A stretch of 64,000 bases of DNA from Zea mays. Lineage: Eukaryota > Streptophyta > Magnoliopsida > Poales > Poaceae. The notes beneath the pieces were generated by a model, which made no database searches, was not told the DNA's origin, and saw only the letters and a program-made list of their open reading frames with translations. This document shows positions 34,029 through 45,035 of this stretch, piece after piece. The DNA is taken from the NCBI RefSeq assembly GCF_902167145.1, contig NC_050101.1:134508990-134572989 (forward strand), given 5' to 3'. Numbering within the stretch: position 1 is the stretch's first letter; each line of letters begins with the position of its first letter. The position numbers and the translations under genes were made by a program.

Positions 34029-37000
34029 TTGCAGGTTTATGCATCCGGGGGCTCAAGCTGGATTATCGACAGCGGATGCACAAACCACATGACGGGGGAA
34101 AAGAGGATGTTCTCTTCCTACGTCAAGAACAAGGATCCCCAAGATTCAATCATATTCGGTGATGGGAACCAAGGCAAGGTGAAAGGGTTAGGAAAAATTG
34201 CTATTTCATCCGAGCACTCTATTTCTAATGTGTTCTTAGTTGAGTCGCTTGGATACAACTTGTTGTCTGTGAGTCAACTTTGTAATATGGGATATAACTA
34301 TTTATTTACAAATGTAGATGTGCCTGTCTTTAGAAGAAGTGATGGTTCATTAGCTTTTAAGGGTGTACTAGACGACAAACTTTATTTAGTTGATTTTGCA
34401 AAAGAGGAGGCCGGTCTAGATGCATGCTTAATTGCTAAGACTAGCATGGGCTGGCTGTGGCATCGCCGTTTAGCACATGTGGGGATGAAGAACCTTCACA
34501 AGCTTCTAAAGGGAGAACACGTGATAGGTCTAACTAATGTAACTTTCGAAAAAGATAGACCTTGTGCAACTTGTCAAGCAGGTAAACAGGTGGGAAGCTC
34601 TCATCATGCCAAAAATGTGATGACAACATCAAGACCCCTGGAGTTACTTCATATGGACCTCTTCAGACCCGTCGCCTATCTAAGCATAGGAGGAAGTAAG
34701 TATGGTCTTGTTATAGTTGATGATTTTTCCCGCTTCACTTGGGTATTCTTTTTGCAGGATAAATCTGAAACCCAAGGGACCCTCAAGCGCTTCCTAAGGA
34801 GAGCCCAAAACGAGTTTGAGCTCAAAGTGAAGAAGATAAGGAGCGACAATGGGTCCGAGTTCAAGAACCTTCAAGTGGAGGAGTACCTTGAGGAGGAAGG
34901 AATTAAGCACGAGTTCTCCGCTCCCTACACACCACAGCAAAATGGTGTAGTAGAGAGGAAGAACATGACGCTCATAGATATGGCGAGGACAATGCTTGGA
35001 GAATTCAAGACACCCGAGCGGTTTTGGTCGGAAGCCGTGAACACGGCTTGCCACGCCATAAACCGGGTGTACCTTCATCGCCTCCTCAAGAAGACTTTGT
35101 ATGAGCTTCTAACCGGTAACAAACCCAATGTGTCTTACTTTCGTGTATTTGGGAGCAAATGTTACATTCTAGTGAAGAAAGGTAGGAATTCTAAGTTTGC
35201 TCCCAAAGCTGTAGAAGGGTTTTTGTTAGGTTATGACTCGAATACAAAGGCGTATAGGGTCTTCAACAAATCATCAGGTGTGGTTGAAGTCTCTAGCGAT
35301 GTTGTATTTGATGAGACTAATGGCTCTCCAAGAGAGCAAGTTGTTGATCTTGATGATGTAGATGAAGAAGATGTTCCAACGGCCGCAATACGTACCATGG
35401 CGATTGGTGATGTACGACCACAGGAACAAAAGGAGCAAGATCAACCTTCTTCCTCAATAATGGTGCATCCCCCAACTCAAGACGATGAACAAGTTCATCA
35501 AGAAGAGGCGTTTGATCAAGGGGGAGCACAAGATGTTCATGTGATAGAGGAACAAGCGCAACCGGCACCTCCAACCCAAGTTCGAGCGACGATTCAAAGG
35601 GACCATCCCGTCGACCAAATATTGGGTGACATAAGCAAGGGAGTAACTACTCATTCTAGATTAGTTAATTTTTGTGAGCATTACTCCTTTGTCTCTTCTA
35701 TTGAGCCTTTTAGTGTAGAAGAGGCCTTGCTAGATCCGGACTGGGTGTTGGCCATGCAAGAGGAGCTCAACAACTTCAAGAGAAATGAAGTTTGGACACT
35801 GGTGCCTCGTCCCAAGCAAAACGTCGTGGGAACCAAGTGGGTGTTCCGCAACAAACAAGACGAGCACGGGGTGGTGACAAGTAACAAGGCACGACTTGTG
35901 GCAAAAGGTTATGCCCAAGTCGCAGGTTTGGACTTTGAGGAGACTTTTGCTCCTGTGGCTAGGCTAGAGTCAATTCACATATTGTTAGCCTATGCTACTC
36001 ACCATTCTTTCAGGCTGTTCCAAATGGATGTGAAGAGCGCTTTCCTCAACGGGCCAATCAAGGAGGAGGTGTACGTGGAGCAACCCCCTGGCTTTGAGGA
36101 TGAACGGTACCCCGACCACGTGTGTAAGCTCTCTAAGGCGCTCTATGGACTTAAGCAAGCCCCAATAGCATGGTATGAATGCCTTAGAGACTTTTTAATT
36201 GCTAATGCTTTCAAGGTTGGGAAAGCCGATCCAACTCTTTTTACTAAGACTTGTGATGGTGATCTTTTTGTGTGCCAAATTTATGTCGATGACATAATAT
36301 TTGGTTCTACTAACCAAAAGTCTTGTGAAGAGTTTAGTAGGGTGATGACTCAAAAGTTTGAGATGTCGATGATGGGCGAGTTAAGCTATTTCCTTGGGTT
36401 CCAAGTGAAGCAACTCAAGGATGGGACCTTCATCTCCCAAACGAAGTACACGCAAGACTTGATCAAGCGGTTTGGAATGAAGGACGCCAAGCCCGCAAAG
36501 ACTCCAATGGGAACCGACGGACACACCAACCTCAACAAAGGAGGTAAGTCTGTTGATCAAAAGGCATACCGGTCTATGATAGGGTCCTTACTTTATTTAT
36601 GTGCTAGTAGACCGGATATTATGCTTAGCGTATGCATGTGTGCTAGATTTCAATCTGATCCAAGGGAGTGTCACTTAGTGGTCGTGAAGCGAATTCTTAG
36701 ATATTTAGTCGCTACGCCTTGCTTCGGGATCTGGTATCCAAAGGGGTCTACCTTTGACTTAATTGGATACTCAGACTCCGACTATGCTGGATGTAAGGTC
36801 GATAGGAAGAGTACATCAGGGACGTGCCAATTCTTAGGAAGGTCCCTGGTGTCGTGGAGTTCTAAGAAACAAACTTCTGTTGCCCTATCCACCGTTGAGG
36901 CCGAGTATGTTGCCGCAGGTCAGTGTTGCGCGCAACTACTTTGGATGAGGCAAACCCTCAGGGACTTTGGCTACAATCTGAGCAAAGTCCCACTCCTATG

Positions 37001-37235
37001 TGATAATGAGAGTGCTATCCGCATGGCGGATAATCCTGTTGAACACAGCCTTACAAAGCACATAGACATCCGGCATCACTTTTTGAGAGATCACCAGCAA
37101 AAAGGAGATATCGAAGTGTTTTATGTTAGCACTGAGAACCAGCTAGCCGATATCTTTACCAAGCCTCTAGATGAGTCGACCTTTTGCAAGCTGCGTAGTG
37201 AGCTAAATGTCTTAGAATCGCGAAACCTGGATTGA
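34029..37235 (+). CDS. pol: pol polyprotein of the Ji-like element (protease, integrase, RT, RNase H)
   Basis: An uninterrupted frame of 1068 codons. In order: retropepsin motif [11 protein letters not shown] at about residue 11, GAG-pre-integrase [15 protein letters not shown] (about 141), integrase acidic residues in HMDLF (207), VDDFSRFTW (230) and GVVERKN (308), reverse transcriptase with the catalytic YVDD (about 751), and RNase H ([15 protein letters not shown], about 912). It makes the enzymes that copy the element RNA and insert the cDNA. The frame lacks an ATG near its start: it opens as TTG CAG GTT TAT right after gag, in a different frame. It follows a ttttccttgcag sequence that looks like a 3' splice site. 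Divergence from the minus-strand copy includes LFRPVAYL for LFGPIAYI. Confidence 0.92.
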   Translation: MQVYASGGSSWIIDSGCTNHMTGEKRMFSSYVKNKDPQDSIIFGDGNQGKVKGLGKIAISSEHSISNVFLVESLGYNLLSVSQLCNMGYNYLFTNVDVPVFRRSDGSLAFKGVLDDKLYLVDFAKEEAGLDACLIAKTSMGWLWHRRLAHVGMKNLHKLLKGEHVIGLTNVTFEKDRPCATCQAGKQVGSSHHAKNVMTTSRPLELLHMDLFRPVAYLSIGGSKYGLVIVDDFSRFTWVFFLQDKSETQGTLKRFLRRAQNEFELKVKKIRSDNGSEFKNLQVEEYLEEEGIKHEFSAPYTPQQNGVVERKNMTLIDMARTMLGEFKTPERFWSEAVNTACHAINRVYLHRLLKKTLYELLTGNKPNVSYFRVFGSKCYILVKKGRNSKFAPKAVEGFLLGYDSNTKAYRVFNKSSGVVEVSSDVVFDETNGSPREQVVDLDDVDEEDVPTAAIRTMAIGDVRPQEQKEQDQPSSSIMVHPPTQDDEQVHQEEAFDQGGAQDVHVIEEQAQPAPPTQVRATIQRDHPVDQILGDISKGVTTHSRLVNFCEHYSFVSSIEPFSVEEALLDPDWVLAMQEELNNFKRNEVWTLVPRPKQNVVGTKWVFRNKQDEHGVVTSNKARLVAKGYAQVAGLDFEETFAPVARLESIHILLAYATHHSFRLFQMDVKSAFLNGPIKEEVYVEQPPGFEDERYPDHVCKLSKALYGLKQAPIAWYECLRDFLIANAFKVGKADPTLFTKTCDGDLFVCQIYVDDIIFGSTNQKSCEEFSRVMTQKFEMSMMGELSYFLGFQVKQLKDGTFISQTKYTQDLIKRFGMKDAKPAKTPMGTDGHTNLNKGGKSVDQKAYRSMIGSLLYLCASRPDIMLSVCMCARFQSDPRECHLVVVKRILRYLVATPCFGIWYPKGSTFDLIGYSDSDYAGCKVDRKSTSGTCQFLGRSLVSWSSKKQTSVALSTVEAEYVAAGQCCAQLLWMRQTLRDFGYNLSKVPLLCDNESAIRMADNPVEHSLTKHIDIRHHFLRDHQQKGDIEVFYVSTENQLADIFTKPLDESTFCKLRSELNVLESRNLD

Positions 37236-38009
37236 TTTATAGCATACATGTGTTTTATGCCTTGATCATGTTCCTTAATGCATTTTGTTGTTTATTTATG
37301 GTGCTCAAGTTGTACAAGCACTCCCCGGACCTCACAAGTCCATTTGCAAGTGATGTACATATTTAGAGGGAGATGTGCTACGACTTGACCCTTTGAGACT
37401 AACTGTGTGCTTGAGTTTGCTTAATTTAGTCTCAAAGGAGGTTTGAAAGGGAAAAGGTGGACTTGGACCATGCAAGACTTCCACTGCACTCCGATGAAAG
37501 AGTAACTAACTCCAAGTTCATCCTTGTACTCTTATTGCCTTTTTACTCTTAGTTGAAGATTTTGGTGAGGCAATAGGGTTAAAGGGCCAAAATTGATCCT
37601 ATTTTGGTGCTTGATGCCAAAGGGGGAGAGAATAAGGCCAAAGCAACAAATGGATCAGCTACCACTTGAGAATTTTAAAAATAGTAGAATAGAGCTTTTG
37701 ATTTGTCAAAAATCTCTTATTGTCTCTTTTGTCAAAAGTTGGCCTCTTGTGGGGAGAATGGTTGATTATGGGAAAAAGGGGGAGTTTTTGAAATCTTTGA
37801 TCAATTTCTCTTGGAACAACTCTCTTTATGTCTCAATAAGTGTGATTGACTTAGAGATAGGAAATTGAGGTTGATTTGCAAAAACAAACCAAGTGGTGGC
37901 AAAGAATGATCCAAATATGCCAAATTTGAGACAAAACAAATTTGTGTTTTCATTTGCATTGATGTTGCACTTCTTTTAGTTGCTTTTTGTTGTGTTGGCA
38001 TAAATCACC
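37236..38009 (+). other. Ji-like internal 3' region with repeated PPT-like motifs
   Basis: Between pol and the 3' LTR lies about 770 bp without a gene. Purine-rich tracts like the true PPT recur (aaagggggagagaataagg near 37619, aaaaagggggagttttt near 37775). Multiple PPT-like copies here are a described Sirevirus trait. Confidence 0.7.
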
Positions 38010-38023
38010 AAAAAGGGGGAGAT
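38010..38023 (+). other. Polypurine tract of the Ji-like element
   Basis: The sequence aaaaagggggagat lies directly before the 3' LTR start TGAAAGGG at 38024. Confidence 0.85.
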
Positions 38024-39269
38024 TGAAAGGGAAATGTGCCCTTGGGCCATTTCTAAGTATTTTGGTGATTGAGTGTCCAAAACAAGTGCTTAAGTGATAA
38101 ACTATGCCAAATTATGGATAAGGTGCAAATCAATATAAAGGTATGATTCTAGACTTAGTACATTGGTTTTTGTATACTAACATGTTTGTCTAAGTGCTAG
38201 AATTAGAGAAAATTCAATTTGAAAAGCTTGGCTCGAAGCAGCCAAAAGTCTGCTCAGTCTAGGTACACCGGACTGTCCGGTGGTGCACCGGACAGTGTCC
38301 ACTGCGCCAGACTGGCTCTAGCGAACTGGCCGCTCTTGGGAAATCGTCGGCGGCGTACGACTAAAATTCACCGGACTGTCCGGTGTGCACTGGACTGTCC
38401 GGTGAGCCAACAGTCGGCCGGGCCAACGGTCGGCCGCGTAATCCGCGCGCGACGCGTGGCAGAGCCAACGGTCAGAAGGGGGCACCTGACTGTCTAGTGT
38501 GCACCGGACAGTGTCCGGTGCGCCAACGGCTCTGAAACTCTAACGGTCGGCTTCGCCAAAGAAGGAAAGAGATCCGCACCGGACAGTGTCCGGTGGTGCA
38601 CCGGACTGTCCAGTGCGCCAGGCGACAGAACGCAAGAATTGCCTTCCTGGAATGCTCTCAACGGCTCCTAGCTGCCTTGGGGCTATAAAAGGGACCCCTA
38701 GGCGCATGGAGGAGAACACCAAGCAACCTTTGAGCATTGTTGATCATTCACACTTCATTCTTGCACACTTGTTCGACATTCTTAGTGATTTGAGCTCCGT
38801 TCTAGTGAGAACCTTGTGATACTCTTTTGAGCTCAAGTCTTGGTCCTATGTGTGCGTATTTGCTGTGGATTTGAGTGTGTTGCTTCCCTACCTTACTCTG
38901 GTGCTTCATTGTGATTCTTATTGTAAGGGCGAGAGACTCCAAGTTGTGGAGATTCCTCGTAAACGGGAAAGAGTAAAGTAAAAAAGAACACCGTGGTATT
39001 CAAGTTGATCATTGGATCTCTTGAGAGGAGTTGAGTGCAACTCTCGTCCGTTGGGACGCCACAACGTGGAGTAGGCAAGTGTTATACTTGGCCGAACCAC
39101 GTGATAAATCCTCGTGTCTCTTGTGCTTGTCCTTATTGTGTCTATTGTGCTTCACAAGAACTCTCCTCTCTACTCACTTGATTTCATTGATCTAACTCTT
39201 AATCAAGTTTGTGGTGTTAAGTTTTAAGTTTACAGGATCACCTATTCACCCCCCCTCTAGGTGCTCTCA
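38024..39269 (+). repeat. 3' LTR of the Ji-like element
   Basis: 1246 bp, colinear with 30334-31580, TATA at 38683-38691, palindrome cluster at 38267-38620, where several palindrome copies have lost symmetry (for example ctgactgtctagtg). Ends gtgctctca before the cctag duplication. Confidence 0.92.
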
Positions 39270-39824
39270 CCTAGGTTCTAGACCTATTCACTATCATATA
39301 GCAAAGCTATTAACATAAAGCACACAACCGAAGGTAACAATATAAATGCATAAGCTTAAGTACGATAGAGATACAATCTACCATTAACATGTTGGTATTT
39401 TTAACGAGGTATTATAAAGCATACAAGCTTATTACTAATCCTAGTTGGAGCCCCACACAAAGGTAGCCCACGCAAGCGCCGGACCCTCAGATAGGTAACT
39501 CCATAGATAGCCGCAGGCCTTCTCCACGTGCAAGTGATAATATGTTTCTGGCCTCTCTTGGATACTATCTATTGTCTCCACTATCAAGATTCTGGCTAAA
39601 AATTTATGGGCCTTATTCTTGATGGTACAAAGTGGTGCCACACCACAAACGTAAGTGGTGTCATCTTGCAAGATATAGTCACTCCCAGTACAATACAATG
39701 TTGCGTGCAAGCACCAAGGCATTGAGGCTATCTAAACTTACTTATAATCTCTAGGGATATCTCAGAGCAAGTGCTACAATAGTGGTCTAACTAACCTAAT
39801 CACTTTGCAAATCACCTACTCTAA

Positions 39825-40568
39825 TAGGACTAGGCACTTTTATACTGACCGCCGAAAACCGAACCAAACCGAGCCGAAACCGAACTAAACCGTCAGTTTT
39901 TCGGTTTCTCGGTGCGGTATCGGTTGTCATTTTTTGTACGCTGAAACCCTGAACTCGGCTTCGCTTTACATGTTTGAGACACCGAAGTACCAAACTCCAA
40001 AGCAAACACTTTCATTCCATGTGACATTGTATGCTGGCCCATCAGCCCATGAATGTCGCCTACACGCTCAGCACAAAATCCCTATAGCAATTCTTAAATC
40101 TTGAGCCTAATAATTCCCACAACACTACATCAGCCCATTAAGGCCATCTCCTTCTCCACACACACAACTCTACTTGTACGACTGTGCCATTGCCCGCCGC
40201 CATGGCGCAATCACCAAGATCATCCGTAGCTCCCTGATAGACCCAGATGGCGGCACACTCGTCGAGCTCGTTGGCGTGATGGCATCATTGTCCACCTGTC
40301 CACGTCCTAGCCTCCTGTGGCTGTAGTGCGTCGTCACCTGCCCAACCATGTCCTAGGGCGGCGTTGTCTTTTTGTGTTGGTTCATGACGTTGGTCCTGCT
40401 TCTATTAATTCGGTAGAAGCCGAAACCCGAACCGAATCAACCGACACCGAAATTGCTGGTTTCTCTTATTTATTTGCATCGATCTGTTTGTGCTATGTCC
40501 GAAACCGAACTTCACTAGCACCAAAAAAACTGAACCGAACAGTCGGTTTAAACCGATTGCCACCCCTA
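39825..40568. mobile_element. hAT-like element, 744 bp, 8-bp TSD tactctaa
   Basis: Flanked by a perfect 8-bp duplication tactctaa (39817-39824 and 40569-40576). Its ends are taggactaggca and, inverted, taggggtggcaat. Near both ends there are ccgaaaccgaac and gtcggtttaaacc words in inverted arrangement. The interior is non-coding as far as I can tell. It shares composition with the 536-bp hAT element at 18861. Confidence 0.8.
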
Positions 40569-42848
40569 TACTCTAATCACTAAATGATTCTTTGAGAACT
40601 TGGGTGTCTAGAGCTATAGGATTGGAGTGTCAACTCACTTGCTATGATTCTAACCTCCCACACTTGAGAAATAATCAGTTGACTGGTACTTATAACTCCC
40701 ATCTAAAATAGAGTCATTGGAACAATTCAAATTTCCTACGTAGCATCAGACATGTTTGGTGGTACATCAAACACATCCGATGAGATCCTTATCAGCTAGC
40801 CATTGTGATTTTGTCATTGTCGACCATTGAGACATGGGTATCCGGTGCTAACACTAGTGTCACACCTGACATGTCTGAGTATCGTATCTAGTGCAGGATC
40901 CAATGTGCCACCTGACATGTCTAGTGTGTTGTAAACTCCAATGTACATGTTACAACCCTTACTGGGTGACCTATCTAGTGTGGCATCCGGTGCACATGTC
41001 TGGTGCCCACCTATGTGTTTGGTGTACAATCTTCAACCCATTCTTTAGTATATGTACAACACCTGTTAGATGCAACATCTAGTGCATCACCAGACACGTC
41101 TAGTGATCTCTGTTGTCCTGTTTTATTTGTTTCTTCGTGTTTCATCATTTGGGCATCTGACTTCTTGTGCCTTGGACTCTAGCATGATCTTCATGAGTCC
41201 TCAATGTGTCTTCTAATGTCTTGCTTTGAGGTGTTTATATTCTAGATCACCATGTTGTCCTAGTTCATGCTGCACCGTTTGAACTATATCCATATATACT
41301 ATAAAATGTTATATTTTAAATTTTGAAGCTACTCCATGTTCACCGGGGTGATCAACTCAAGAGATGTTCGATCACATAGAGGATATTCCTCTCAGAGTTC
41401 ACGTGGTAGTAGTAGCCAACTTCGCCGCACGGAGCAATAAGTTGTCATAGAGAATCTACAAAAGGCACTAAGGGCACAAAACGAGTACAATATGAGGTAG
41501 GAAGTGTACTACATATAGCATCAAGGATACTTTGCTAACTACACCTATCAGCAATAAAATTACATTATTGTAATTATGATTTTAGAATATTTATCATTTT
41601 AACCATTTAGCACTACTAACTAATTGCTTTTATAATCAATGTTACAACCACAGAATATTTAGACAAAAATCTTGCCATAGTAGCAGTTGCCGTCACTACC
41701 ACCGATGTTGCCACAATTCTATCCTTTAGGACCTCCTAGAGCTAAGGTTCAATGAACTTTCTAAAATTCCAAGCAGTTTAACTCTCAGATTCTATACACA
41801 TTTAGTCAACCTAGGTAAACTTATTAAATTATAGCTTCATTTATATAAATTTAGTGAATGAAACTATACTTGTGCTATTCTAGGTGAACATATTTAATCC
41901 TATCTTTTTAATCTATTTCAACCTGTATATTCTAGTGATCTATAGTAAATTTGACAAAATTATACCAAAACATCTATTGGTGGTACCAACATCACAAGGT
42001 TAGTTTGCTACAACTTAATAACTGCATTTATTTTGTTAATTATAATGCTATAAGTGCTAATATATTCTCTAACAGTGGGCTTTATTCTTAATTAAAGGTT
42101 GACTAGGCTGTTGACTTTGGCAATTAACACATTCGCTTCCAACGGTAGCAGACACAGCTCCAATGACCCTTAGTTTCCTTAGGTGAGACTTATCATGTTC
42201 GCTTGATTTACCGATGAGTTTATTAATAATACTGGAATATTGTTGATTATGATGGTAGTATGTGTGCATTTGGTTATTTCAATATGATGTATGAATATTG
42301 AATGATATTCGTATGTGTATGTGTTGTTCAATGTTAAATTGATGAAATGTGAATTGTATATGGGCATACAATTGGTATGTGATCTATATACGGATGTACA
42401 TGGAAATTATGCTTTCTTATAATGATTTAATTTTGGAAGCTGCTATTGGTCACCAAAAATAAGCCAAGTTACCTTTGGCAGTTTGATAGGGTCGCCAAAA
42501 AAAATCTTGCCTTATTTTCGGCAATTAGTAAAAGCTCCTGAAACTAACTTTGCTTATTTTTCAGCAGTCAGTGGTAGTTGCTATTTTTTACAGTTTTATG
42601 TGGCCATAAAAATAACTTATTTTTGACGGCTGCCATAAAAAATAAGTCACACTTTTGGTAAATGTGTCGATGAGAAATGCTAATTTTCGTCGTTTTCTAG
42701 CCGCCAATTTTTTTTTATTTTCTATAGTGAGGAAATTGGAAATAGCATCAATTTAGTGATGAACAAATTGATTCTAACAATAATAAGATAAACAACAACA
42801 TGTTTCGTATATATATAACTCACTAGCAGTTCATAATCTAGTGCCCGT

Positions 42849-44160
42849 TGAAAGTCGCCTAGAGGGGGGGGGGTGAATAGGGCGAAACTGAAATTTACAA
42901 ATATAAACACAACTACAAGCCGGGTTAGCGTTAGAAATATAAACGAGTCCGCGAGAGAGGGCGCACAACAAATCCCAAGCGAATAAGCAAGTGAGACACA
43001 AAGATTTGTTTTACCGAGGTTCGGTTCTTGCAAACCTACTCCCCGTTGAGGAGGCCACAAAGGCCGGGTCTCTTTCAACCCTTCCCTCTCTCAAAACGAT
43101 CCACGGATCGAGTGAGCTTTTTCTTCTCAATCACTTGGAACACAAAGTTCCCGCAAGGACCACCACAAGATTGGTGTCTCTTGCCTCAATTACAAGTGAG
43201 TTTGATTGCAAAGAAAGGATCAAGAAAGAAGAAAGCAATCCAAGCGCAAGAGCTCGAAATAACACAAGCAAATCACTCTCTCTAATCACTATGGCGTTGT
43301 GTGGAGTTTGGAGAGGATTTGATCTCTTTGGTGTGTCTAGAATTGAATGCTAGAGCTCTTGTAGTAGTTGGGAAGTGGAAAACTTGGATGCAATAAATGG
43401 TGGGGTGGTTGGGGTATTTATAGCCCCAACCACCAAACTTGACCGTTGGCAGGGTTGTCTGTTCGATGGCGCACCGGACAGTCCGGTGCACACCGGACAG
43501 TCCGGTGCCCCCTGCCACGTCATCACTGCCGTTGGATTCTGACCGTTGGAGCTTCTGACATGTAGGCCCTCCAGGGTGTCCGGTGCACACCGGACATCTA
43601 CTGTTCTTTGTCCGGTGTGCCAGTATGGGCAAGCCTGCCATCTGCGCACGCTGCGCGCGCATTTATTGCACCGCAGAGAGCCGTTGGCGCGGAGGTAGCC
43701 GTTGCCCCGGAGTCGCACCGGACAGTCCGGTGCACACCGGACAGTCCGGTGATTTTTAGTGGACTAGCCGTTGGCGATTCCCGAAGCTGGCGAGTTCCTG
43801 AGGCCGATCCTCCTTGGCGCACCGAACACTGTCCGGTGTACACCGGACAGTCCGGTGAATTATAGCGCGAGTGCCTCTGGAAATTCCCGAAGGTGGCGAG
43901 TTTGAGTCTGAGTCCCCCTGGTGCACCGGACATGTCCGGTGGCACACCGGACAGTCCGGTGCGCCAGACCAGGGGTGCCTTCGGTTGCCCCTTTGCTCCT
44001 TTGTTGAATGCAAAACTTGGTCTTTTTATTGGCTGAGTGTGAACCTTTTACACCTGTATAATCTATACACTTGGGCAAACTAGTTAGTCCAATTATTTGT
44101 GTTGGTCAATTCAACCACCAAAATTAATTAGGGACTAGGTATAAGCCTAATTCCCTTTCA
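42849..44160 (-). repeat. 3' LTR of the Opie-like element
   Basis: 1312 bp; contains a cluster of caccggacagtccggtg palindromes (43471-43965) and a TATA box (minus ctataaata, 43415-43423). A ten-G run near its left end is three longer than in the other LTR. Confidence 0.92.
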
Positions 44161-45035
44161 ATCTCCCCCTTTTTGGTGATTGATGCCAACACAAATCAAA
44201 GCAAATATAGAAGTGCATAATTGAACTAGTTTACATAATGTAAGTGTAAAGGTTGCTTGCAATTGAGCCAATAAAAATACTTACAAGATATGAATGGATT
44301 GTTTCTTTCTTATATAACATTTTGGACCACGTTTGCACCACATGTTTTGTTTTTGCAAACTCTTTTGTAAATCTTTTTCAAAGTTCTTTTGCAAATGGTC
44401 AAAGGTAAATGAATAAGATTTGCAAAGCATTTTCGAGATTTGAAATTTTCTCCCCCTGTTTCAAATGCTTTTCCTTTGACTTAACAAAACTCCCCCTAAA
44501 GGAGATCCACCTCTTAGTGTTCAAGAGGGTTTTGATATACATTTTTGAAATACTACTTTCTCCCCCTTTTTGAACACAATAGGAAAATCAATTGATAAAT
44601 ATTCAACACTAAGTTTTTTTTTTGAAATCGGTGGTGGTGCGGTCCTTTTGCTTTGGGCTCATTTCTCCCCCTTTTTGGCATGAATCGCCAAAAACGGAAT
44701 CATTAGAGCCCTCGAAGTGCTATCTTCCCCTTTGGTCATAAATAAATGGGTTAAGATTATACCAAAGGCGAAGTCCGGTCCTTTAGCTTTGGGCTCTTAC
44801 TTTCTCCCAAAGACGAAGTCCTTTTCTTTGATGCTCATTTCTCCCCAAAGAATAGAGAGTTGCTTGGAGTGATGGCGAAGTATGAGTTACGGAGTGGAAG
44901 CCTTTGTCTTCGCCGAAGACTCCAATTCCCTTTCAATATACCTATGACTTGGTTTGAAATACTCTTGAAAACACATTAGTCATAGCATATAAAAGAGATA
45001 TGATCAAAGGTATTCAAATGAGCTATGTGTGCAAG
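44161..45035 (-). other. PPT and 3' internal region of the Opie-like element
   Basis: The polypurine tract (minus caaaaagggggagat) abuts the LTR at 44161-44175. Further copies of the same tract occur near 44450, 44560 and 44667 (plus ttctccccctttttg). There is no gene in this 875-bp stretch. Confidence 0.8.

Larger units (their letters stand above)
30334..39269 (+). mobile_element. Ji-like Sirevirus (Ty1-copia) LTR retrotransposon, complete, TSD cctag
   Basis: Two LTRs of about 1.25 kb (30334-31580 and 38024-39269), a tRNA-iMet primer site, gag, pol and a polypurine tract are all present in order. The 5-bp duplication cctag flanks it (30329-30333 and 39270-39274). The LTR start tgaaagggaaatgtgccctt is what I remember for maize Ji. 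By eye the two LTRs differ at about 28 sites (roughly 2.2%). Gag is broken by at least two frameshifts, pol is open throughout. Confidence 0.92.
30155..41342 (-). mobile_element. Old Sirevirus-like LTR remnant, split by a Ji-like element and a hAT element
   Basis: The outer parts (30155-30333 and 39270-41342) share the DNA word cctag at the Ji-like insertion and join into one sequence. Its left end, acctaaagggggtgaactag, resembles the 3' end of a copia Sirevirus LTR on the minus strand. The part at 40830-41110 has repeated gtgccacctgacatgtctag words that look like decayed CCGGACATGTCCGG palindromes of such LTRs. No coding part survives. Ends are approximate and no TSD was found; an unrelated repeat cannot be excluded. 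Confidence 0.4.
25817..42729 (+). mobile_element. Large defective CACTA transposon with nested insertions
   Basis: The left end is cactctacagaaaa (25817) and the right end, inverted, cactatagaaaataa (ending 42729): imperfect CACTA termini. Both subterminal regions are full of aaataag/cttattt and gacgg/ccgtc words (25850-26420 and 42440-42690), as in CACTA elements. A TNP2-type transposase remnant lies at 27419-29858. Text at 41343-42060 probably belongs to the 3' part. Without its insertions the element would be about 5-6 kb. The flanking trinucleotides (cag left, agg right) do not match, so the two ends may not be original partners. Confidence 0.6.

Noticed and set aside
43471..43965. Clustered short palindromes that look like regularly spaced repeats (CRISPR-like at first sight)
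   Set aside because: Spacing is irregular, spacers are not unique, and the same clusters occur in every Sirevirus LTR of this plant genome.
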